Part shown: positions 57,214 to 64,000 of the stretch, piece after piece
Layout of the letters: each line of letters begins with the position of its first letter
Position numbering within the stretch: the first letter of the stretch is position 1
Source of the DNA: Rotaria socialis
Taxonomy: Eukaryota > Rotifera > Eurotatoria > Philodinida > Philodinidae
Assembly: GCA_905331475.1 (NCBI GenBank)
Contig: CAJNYU010003035.1
Location: 132,554-196,553, forward strand
Direction: 5' to 3'
DNA: 64,000 bases
Notes under the pieces: model-generated
Database searches by the model: none
Told to the model about the DNA's origin: nothing
What the model saw: only the letters and a program-made list of their open reading frames with translations
Made by a program: the position numbers and the translations under genes

Positions 57214-58101
57214 CCTGCAACAGCACGTTTCTTACTCAAATTACTTATGCAACTGGCTCTGCTCCACGGTCAATAGCAGTAGTTGATGTGAATAATGACA
57301 ATAAATCGGATATTATTGTTGGAAACGATGTTTCGAACAGTGTCAGTGTTCTCCTCAACAATGGCAATGGCACATTTCTTACTCAAACTACTTACGCAGC
57401 TGGCATTTATCCATACTCAGTAGCAGTAGTTGATGTGAATAGTGACAATAAACCTGATATTATTGTTGCAAACGATGGTTCGCACACCGTCAGTGTTCTC
57501 CTCAACAGTGGTAGTGGTACATTTCTTACTCAAACTACTTACGCAACTGGCAATAATCCAATCTCAGTAGCAGTAGTTGATGTGAATAGTGACAATAAAC
57601 CAGATATTATTGTCGCAAACTATGTTTCGAACACCGTCGGTATTCTCCTCAACAGTGGTAGTGGTACATTTCTTACTCAAACTGCTTACCCAGTAGGCTC
57701 TTATCCACGTTGAGTTTCAGTTGTTGATGTGAATAGTGACATTAAACCTGATATTATTGTCGCAAACTATGGTTCGAACACCGTCTGTGTTCTCCTCAAC
57801 AATGGCAATGGCACATTTCTTACTCAAACTACTTACGCAACTGGCTCTGGTCCAAACTCAGTAGCAGTAATTGATGTGAATAATGACAATAATCCGGATA
57901 TTATTGTCGTAAACGAGGGTCCGAACAATGTCGGTGTTCTCCTCAACAGTGGAAGTGGTACATTTTGTTACTCAAACTACTTATGCAACTGGCACTTATC
58001 CATACTCAGTAGCAGTAGTTGATGTGAATAATGACAATAAACTGGATATTATTGTTGCAAACGTGAATTCGAACACCGTCAGTGTTCTCTTAAAATGTTG
58101 A
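57214..58101 (+). pseudogene. VCBS/FG-GAP repeat exon, with stop and frameshift
   Basis: About six tandem repeats of 46 residues (138 nt), each of the form SVAVVDVNSDNKPDIIVAN, then VSVLLNSGSGTFLTQTTYA. The D-x-N-x-D-x-x-x-D calcium-binding loop (DVNSDNKPD) is kept in most. Such repeats build beta-propellers of the integrin-alpha type and would be the extracellular domain of the TM/Thr-rich protein; the acceptor at 57213 joins in phase to the Thr-rich exon. A TGA at 57711-57713 interrupts SYPR*VSVVDVN, and an inserted base near 57965 (ACATTTTGTTAC in place of ACATTTCTTAC) shifts the frame. Two breaks mean this copy probably makes only half a propeller. Confidence 0.8.
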
Positions 58102-58188
58102 AATTCATTCATGAATTAAATTCTATGCAAGCATTGACATTTCACTACTAGATTGAGGGGATGGGGTACTGCCCTCCCTCACCCCCTT

Positions 58189-58283
58189 AAGGGTGTGTGT
58201 ATGTATTGGAGGAGGACTCGACGTATTAGTCTAACTTTCCTTAAGCAATCACACCCATTCACTCACTCACACACTCACCCACT
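58189..58283. repeat. TGTGGG-arm hairpin 12 (degenerate)
   Basis: The left arm GGGTGTGTGTATGTATTGG faces a right zone of CACACCCATTCACTCACTCA and CACACTCACCCAC. The arms match weakly, so this is one of the older copies. Confidence 0.55.
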
Positions 58284-58333
58284 AATATCCAATTTTATTT
58301 TTATTGAAAAGAACAAATGTAATATTTCGCTGC

Positions 58334-58386
58334 TTACTCTTTATTCATTTATTTATTTATTCATTTATTCATTTATTTAAATAAAT
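58334..58386. repeat. (ATTT)n microsatellite
   Basis: Runs of TTTATTCATTTATTTATTTA type. Confidence 0.85.
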
Positions 58387-59389
58387 ATTCAAAAAGAAAA
58401 ATGAACGTAAAATTGAAAAACGTCAAAAATTGATCTTTCTCTACGAAGAGAATAGTCCATTGAGCGAGATGAAGACAAAGAGCGGGGGGGGGGCAGATTG
58501 CAGATTTTTGAGAGTCGATGGGGGGATAGAGGAGGTAAATATCCTATCAATATTTCAGATGATTAATAATTACATATATATATAAAGTTATCTTGTTCTA
58601 AGCAGTAACCATCTTAGCAATCTATAATAGCTAGAATAAAATGCATCATTGCATCGGTTGTATAAAGCTCTAGTATGATTTAATGCATTAGAAAACTTTC
58701 TCTTCGTCTGTAAATCAATCCATGTTGTTGTGTGAAAGTAACTACATCAATGATATCTTTCTTCAGTAGCAAACGCTATATTGCATACATCAGTAGGTTT
58801 GTTACAGAGAAACTTATATTTAAATTTAATACTTTCTAAAATATTAAATAATTACAAGACAACATACATAGTACTATCATGAATCAGTAATTACAGTAAT
58901 AAGCATAACTATATTGTTGCACTTCAATTAAACATATACACTGTAAAAATATCCGTAGAATAAATAACGAAAAAGGGTTTATGAAAATGTAACGTGTCAT
59001 AAACCCTTTTATAGGGTTTATTAAGGTGTTATAAACCCTTTCATAAACCCTAAAAAAGGGATGAATATAGGGTTTATGAGTTGCAATAACTGGCCCTGAA
59101 GGGTTTATGAGAGGGATTATAAATTCCATAAATCCTTAAAGGGTTTGTTACACGTTGCACTTTCATAAACCCTTTAGAAGGGTTGATAAAAATACAATAC
59201 CCAAAGTTCAACCTCAGAAGACTCATTTGTAAGTGCTTATGGAGATTATGATTGGTCGAAAACGTTTATGAGAGGGAAAATGGATCTCTTCAACTGACTC
59301 AAGGGTTTATAGAAGACTATATGATTGGGTTGATTGATTTCAATTATTGTGATTGTGCATAATATTTTCTCCTCCTCCTATGTGTTAAC
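58387..59389. other. Gene-free stretch with a GGGTTTATGA word array
   Basis: 58480-58520 has a G-run. 58939-59190 starts CACTGTAAAAA and contains over ten copies of AGGGTTTAT / ATAAACCCT in both orientations. The right end of this element was not located. Confidence 0.55.
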
Positions 59390-59778
59390 ATGATAATTCT
59401 CTTGTTTATTAGTTGATTTATTGACGTTTCGATCGATGAAATTGATCTTCTTCAGAATAAAATAGGAAATGAATACGGAAAAAGTTCTTTTACTGATGAC
59501 TCATCCAATTGTTAATTTTTCCTTTATTTTCTCTATAAATAATACAGTACTGGTACGGAAGAGACGCTGTATACTGGAACTTCTTTTGTTTGATATTTAG
59601 TTGTCCGTACCAGTACTGTAATATAATATTTATAAAGAAAATAAAGGAAAAATTAACAATTGGATGATTCATCAGTAAAAGAACTTTTTCTGTATTCATT
59701 TCCAATTTTATTCTGAAGAAGATCGATTTCATCGATCGAAACGTAAATAAATTAACTAATAGACAAGAGAATTATCAG
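59390..59778. repeat. Foldback element with about 165-bp arms
   Basis: TGATAATTCTCTTGT at the left and ACAAGAGAATTATCA-like sequence at the right close nearly perfect inverted arms (TTTCGATCGATGAAAT, TTCTTCAGAATAAAAT, GGAAATGAATAC, CCAATTGTTAATTTTTCC, CAGTACTGGTACGGA) around a short loop near 59560-59600. It carries a hammerhead-like fold in each arm. No coding. Confidence 0.85.
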
Positions 59779-61460
59779 GTTAGAGCATGCGAAAAGAAGA
59801 GAAATTTGAGAGAGAGGATAGTTAAATCACCAGAAAACAAAGCAACTTCGTAAAGGATTGTAGTTAGCGGTTTAGAACGAATACATCCAGAAACCCTCTA
59901 AATCCATCTATCTTACTAAGAAACTCCTTAGAATTTCATCCTAAACACGTAAAATGCTAAAGTAAAATTATCTTATGAGCATTCTGTAATGTTATAATAA
60001 TCATCTAAACTTCTACTAAATATTGAACTTTAAGTAGTATTAAAGTAGCATTCTTTAGGATTATCATTGCTCGAAGATCCCGTTCCTGACTTATTTACAC
60101 TCTCATCTATGAAACCGTACAATTGCTTCACTTACTTGCAATAATATTTGTGTTTGACCATGGTGTTGAGTTTGATTCAAACATAGCAAGCAAATTTCAT
60201 TTATAGAGCCATTCGTTTGTTTTGAAGATGTTTTTACCAGAATCTAAACGGAAAATCAGTAATTGATTAGGAGAACAGTTCTTATTGAAGATATTACTAA
60301 TATTGTCCATGTATTGCTCCCTCTTACATTGAACAGTTATTATTAGTTCCACTTATTGAAAGTACTGCTTAATACAAATCAATCTTCGCATAAAAAGAGA
60401 CAATTAAAGTATTGAAATGAAAGGCACACTCAACTATATATAATAAAGCTTCATTCAATAGCCATAGCCATTGTTGTATTATAGAAGAAAATGAAATATC
60501 GCACCTCAATAAAGCAAGTTTAGAATTAGTGTACTAAAGGCAACATGATATTCATAAAAGATTAATCAGCATCGTTCAGATGAAGCCTCCTGTTTGAGTA
60601 AATGAGGTTAAGCGAATCAAATGCATAGCTTTAATAACAATATCTAGTATTGAACCTTACTCTTCTGAATACGAATGATGTTTCAATATAGATACTTCTG
60701 TACGTTTTACTCGACTAGCAGCGTCCAACTGAAAATTAGAAAATAGTAGAAAACGTCTGAATGCTCTTCTTCATAATGCAAATGTGGTATTAAAATGAAA
60801 GAAACCAAAACCTACATTGGTATCTGTACTATAATTTTAACGAGTTTTCTTAATGAAATACACATCAGGCATAATTCAAAGCAGTAAGAGTCTCTTTGAA
60901 TTGTTATTATTGCTATATCGACCAGAAATGATCTTCTTAGCAAAGAAATTCTGCTCAGAAATCTGGGTAAATATACTACAGTTAGGCAGAAAGAAAACCT
61001 CTATTGAAAAATATAAAACATATCCATATGTGCACAAACCTATCTAACTTATTGCTTTAAAATAAAAGAAATGAAATGTAATTTATAATTATTGTCACAT
61101 TTTAGTGTGTTACACACAGTAACCCACAGGAAAGAATCAACTCATTGAAAAAAACTTAGAAATATCAGCACTTCTCTTCTTCATTGTTTATCTAAACGAA
61201 ATCAAACATTCTATTGAGACAAGGTAATAGTCTGATATATGAACCATATTTTTGATACACTTTTACAAAACAAAAATGTCAGTTATAATTATAATTTAAA
61301 CTTACCCTCATGATTTTGAATGGTATATGATAATTCTGCAATAAACAAACTTATAATAGCACTTCTTGCGTCAAACTTGAATATTAATTTTAATCAACTA
61401 AAATAAAAAAAGATTACATATTAAAAACCAACAATATATTGAAAACATTTGTTACTACTC
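59779..61460. other. Spacer, possible introns of a minus-strand gene
   Basis: A 30-nt candidate exon lies at about 61315-61345 (minus; acceptor ATTGCAG, donor GTAAGT). No other feature is supported. Confidence 0.35.
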
Positions 61461-61464
61461 ACCT

Positions 61465-61543
61465 CACTAGAAGCGATGCCCAGTAAAATTGTAAACCACG
61501 CATACCAAATAAATATGTTGAGAAGCACAAGCTGAACAGAACC
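61465..61543 (-). CDS. Transmembrane exon of an unidentified gene
   Basis: On the minus strand a TTTTTCAG acceptor is followed by a 79-nt frame encoding SVQLVLLNIFIWYAWFTILL and then GIASSE, one likely membrane helix, and ends at a GTGAGT donor. Several donor-like GTAAGT/GTGAGT sites on the same strand at about 61310, 61900, 62100 and 62310 suggest further very short exons. I could not assemble a gene or name a family. Confidence 0.35.
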
Positions 61544-62770
61544 TGAAAAATAAAGAAAACTTATGCACGACTGCGATCCTAACTATCGCTGATCATCTAA
61601 GCAAACAAAAAAAATAGTAATAAAAATGCATTGAACTAAGAAAAATCTCTGAAGAATTTTCCCCTGGATACAAAAATTATGAACTAAACTGTAACTTAAG
61701 TTAGTTGTCATCTCATTCTACGTTTCCACATGATTGGAAACTGAATTGGTCAAGAAAAACTCCCGACAATGAGTAGTTATTATTGTTGATCTGAAAAATA
61801 GTCATTTATTAAAAAGAATAGAGGAATATCTGAAGAATCTTATCCACAGACACTACCTTGAATATAAAAAAGATGAGTTCAAGCTAAGATATACTCACAT
61901 ATTTTGTAGTTGACATAAAACGATGAAATAATACAGATGGATGAAGGGTGAAAATATTTGTGAGGAGTTTATTCTAATAGTTGTATCAATCTAAATAAAC
62001 AAAAAAACACTGAATGAAAAAGCATATTGATCGATGGTGAATTCTTTTTAAGAAATGTTTTCGAATAGAAAAGAGATAGAAGAAATGCCTAACGACACTT
62101 ACGCACTAATGTTCCGTTATTTTGGTTTGATCAGAAAGTAATTCATCAATATATAAAAGCACATATTGTAAGTTTTAATAGTTGTTCTTGTCTATCTGAG
62201 AAGAAGCTACTTATAAAATGACAATAGATTGATACCTGAAAAAACGTTTTTCATGAATGTTTCCTGAATAAAAACAATGTGAATTGAAATGGTTAATAAT
62301 ACTTACATGTTGATATTTGACAACAGATCATCAAGAGAGTGCTAGTCAATTAAGATGAAAACTTGGTTGCAAAATTTTATTAACGGATCATGATGATCTA
62401 AATATAAACAAGAAAACACTATTAGTAAAAAGTTAAGTTAATATATGATGAATCATTTTTAACAAATATCTTTGAATATAAAAGATATGGAGAAAATGTA
62501 AAAATGATTGTTAAAAAATGTCCGAAACCGTACAATAACCTACCCTTATGCGTAGATTAATATACCCTTTTGAATACCATCTAATAGTAATCTACCCTCT
62601 CTTTGAACCGAATAATAATCTACCCTTCATTGCTGAATTCGAAACGTTTGTGAAAAATGCGCTTATTAATCTACCCCTAATAGTTTAATAATAAACTGCT
62701 TTCCTTAAAATATGAAATCCAAAACCATTAAAAGAGCTCCATATACCCTGTGCCTCTTCAAATACCTTTA
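61544..62770. other. AT-rich stretch with loosely repeated blocks
   Basis: Blocks such as CTAAATA(T)AAACAARAAAACACT and a TTTTTAAGAAAT...GAATAGAAAAGAGAT-like run recur about every 300-400 bp (near 61990, 62400). They may be a diverged tandem duplication of short exons and introns. Confidence 0.35.
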
Positions 62771-62893
62771 CACTCAAAAATCTTTTGGATCATGAACCCT
62801 TCAAGGATATATGCCATCCTCATAAACCCCTCATGAGTTTATGAAAAGGAACATCAGGGGCAAGCGTTGATTATTCTGCGCTTTTTTACAGTG
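62771..62893. repeat. Short element with CACT...AGTG ends
   Basis: Starts CACTCAAAAATC and ends TTTTTTACAGTG. The inside has CATAAACCC/GAGTTTATG words like those at 58.9 kb. 123 bp. Confidence 0.5.
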
Positions 62894-63163
62894 TGGTGGG
62901 TTCACATAACTCCCGAACCAACTATTTATACATTTATGGCTCGTAAACTCTTTCTCTCAACAAAAATTGACACATATAATATAAACGCCCTTCAACAGTG
63001 ATCAAATACTCAATTTTTTCTATTGTGATGATCAACATTTAACGAAAAACAAATTTTGTTTTCGTAATAAAAACTACAAACACCCACTTTAATCTTTGCC
63101 TATGTAATATTTTGTAGCCGCTTATCACTTATTTAATATTTTTGAACATAAATTCGCCTGACG

Positions 63164-63217
63164 ATGTGTGTGTACGGGTGTACAAAATCTCGTTATCCAA
63201 CTTCATCGCACACCCAC
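63164..63217. repeat. TGTGGG-arm hairpin 13
   Basis: GATGTGTGTGTACGGGTGT pairs loosely with GCACACCCACATGACAC around a loop of about 25 bases. It lies just past the 3' end of the Ly6 gene. Confidence 0.6.
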
Positions 63218-63278
63218 ATGACACAGTTTATTTTCTCGAGATAAAAGTCACAGCATTTCAATTGGATACAAAGAATAC

Positions 63279-63839
63279 TTAAGATATAATGCAAGGAAGA
63301 AATAACATGAAAATTAATAGAATTCCTTGCAAAAATATAGAACAACTGGCAGAATGACTTAAAGTTGTAGTTTCTGTAGAAAACACGTAGCCATTACATA
63401 AATTTGATGAACAACAGCACGTAGTTTTCGTGACATCGCCGTTTAGTTCAATTTGACATTTGTTCTTACCAAAAGTGCACTCTGTAAGGTCAACCACGGC
63501 TCGTGCAATGCCTTCATTTCCGTCTACATGAGTTTCTCGCAAAGCCTATTCAACCAAGATTCATTATAAAGAATTTTTACATCACAGAAACTTACAATAC
63601 AACTCTGGTTCGAAGTAGCAGACTTTACAGTGACACCAGCAGCATCTGACTTGAATGGTTCGCCGCAACCTGGTACCATGACACTCCAACATTCATAACA
63701 ATTGAATGCTTGAGTAAGAACTGCGCCTACAAGCAAATCAAGCTATTATATTCACTTTCATGAGAAGATTCATACCATAAGAAAACCAGGAGAAAAAAAT
63801 TAATAAATTCATTGGCAGAGACATAGGAGTTCGTTTCAT
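63279..63839 (-). CDS. Ly6/three-finger GPI-anchored-type protein, 153 aa
   Basis: Three exons, 63776-63839, 63596-63726 and 63279-63545, join exactly in phase (64+131+267 nt). The product starts MKRTPMSLPMNLLIFFSWFS, a signal peptide, then AFNCYECWSVMVPGCGEPF, the first finger of a Ly6/uPAR domain. The C-terminal signature is CCCSSNLCNG, matching the family's C-C-x-x-D/N-x-C-N. A Ser-rich spacer and a hydrophobic tail (IFLQGILLIFMLFLPCIIS) follow, as in a GPI-attachment signal. The first-finger pattern CYxCxS...CG.PF is like insect Quiver/Sleepless proteins, which modulate channels and receptors, but the target here is unknown. All three donors and acceptors are canonical and no stop interrupts it. 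Confidence 0.8.
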
Positions 63840-64000
63840 TAATAAATACGATTGCAAATATCAATATTGACATTTTTGGCTCATATTTCGCGTTACCAAT
63901 GATGAATGAAATTGAGACAAGTTTTGATTCTTGATGACGTATGAAGAAGCAATGCAAAGGCCTATTAAATATCAGTGACCATATAACACAAGGATATTCA
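63840..64000. other. Upstream of the Ly6 gene
   Basis: The presumed promoter and 5' leader of the minus-strand Ly6 gene. Nothing specific was recognised. Confidence 0.4.

Noticed and set aside
5412..57713. Alternative genetic code explaining the in-frame stops
   Set aside because: All three stop codons occur and the replaced residues are different; many intact genes here use normal stops.
1..64000. CRISPR arrays, operons or bacterial ribosome binding sites
   Set aside because: The window is eukaryotic, with spliced genes; none of the direct repeats has spacer-like regularity.

Overview
The window looks like nuclear DNA of a bdelloid rotifer (Adineta/Rotaria type). It is AT-rich, its genes have many short GT-AG introns, and it carries several hallmarks of that group: an endonuclease-less Penelope-like (Athena-type) reverse transcriptase, hammerhead ribozymes, TGTGGG telomere-type repeats, an ADP-ribosyltransferase-TPR gene, and a membrane/Thr-rich/VCBS-repeat gene. 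The genus cannot be fixed by eye. I joined exons by reading splice sites and phases; no search was run.

Layout. 1-5.4 kb: a minus-strand PIF1/Helitron-type helicase with a Josephin (ataxin-3-like) deubiquitinase exon at its 3' end, cut beside its Walker A by a TGTGGG hairpin; then a hammerhead ribozyme and a tandem repeat. 5.4-8.9 kb: ART-TPR gene with one in-frame stop. 9.8-14.8 kb, minus strand: an ERICH3-like N-terminal fragment, a Cys/Trp-rich exon, an unknown exon, an intact two-exon 80-aa gene, and an intact U-box/protein-kinase gene. 15-18 kb: palindromic and inverted-repeat elements. 18.3-20.5 kb: a two-exon RING/TRAF-zinc-finger/LRR fusion gene. 21.3-24 kb: word-array repeats, a 1.55 kb inverted-repeat element, and a second helicase fragment.

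25-32.8 kb looks like fossil chromosome-end structure. An Athena-type PLE is followed by a hammerhead ribozyme, then by (ACACCC)n in the orientation expected when a retroelement is added to a telomere, then by the 3' exons of an SMG1-like kinase whose penultimate Trp codon is a stop. 33.5-41.3 kb holds a decayed astacin protease gene with a Thr-rich stalk and a decayed membrane-protein gene. 42.8 kb has a poor assembly patch with an N.

45.4-58.1 kb: three exons join in phase into one membrane/Thr-rich/VCBS gene. Its large intron contains a 3.33 kb pogo/Tigger-type transposon with 676-bp terminal inverted repeats and a 1.16 kb inverted-repeat element. 58-63 kb is mostly repeats and unassigned sequence, with one transmembrane exon. 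63.3-63.8 kb is an intact three-exon Ly6/three-finger GPI-anchor-type gene on the minus strand.

Two themes recur. First, at least fifteen hairpins built from TGTGGG arms with unrelated loops are scattered through the window. Second, several otherwise readable genes carry isolated nonsense codons of all three types. Together these suggest a region of former chromosome ends and relaxed selection.
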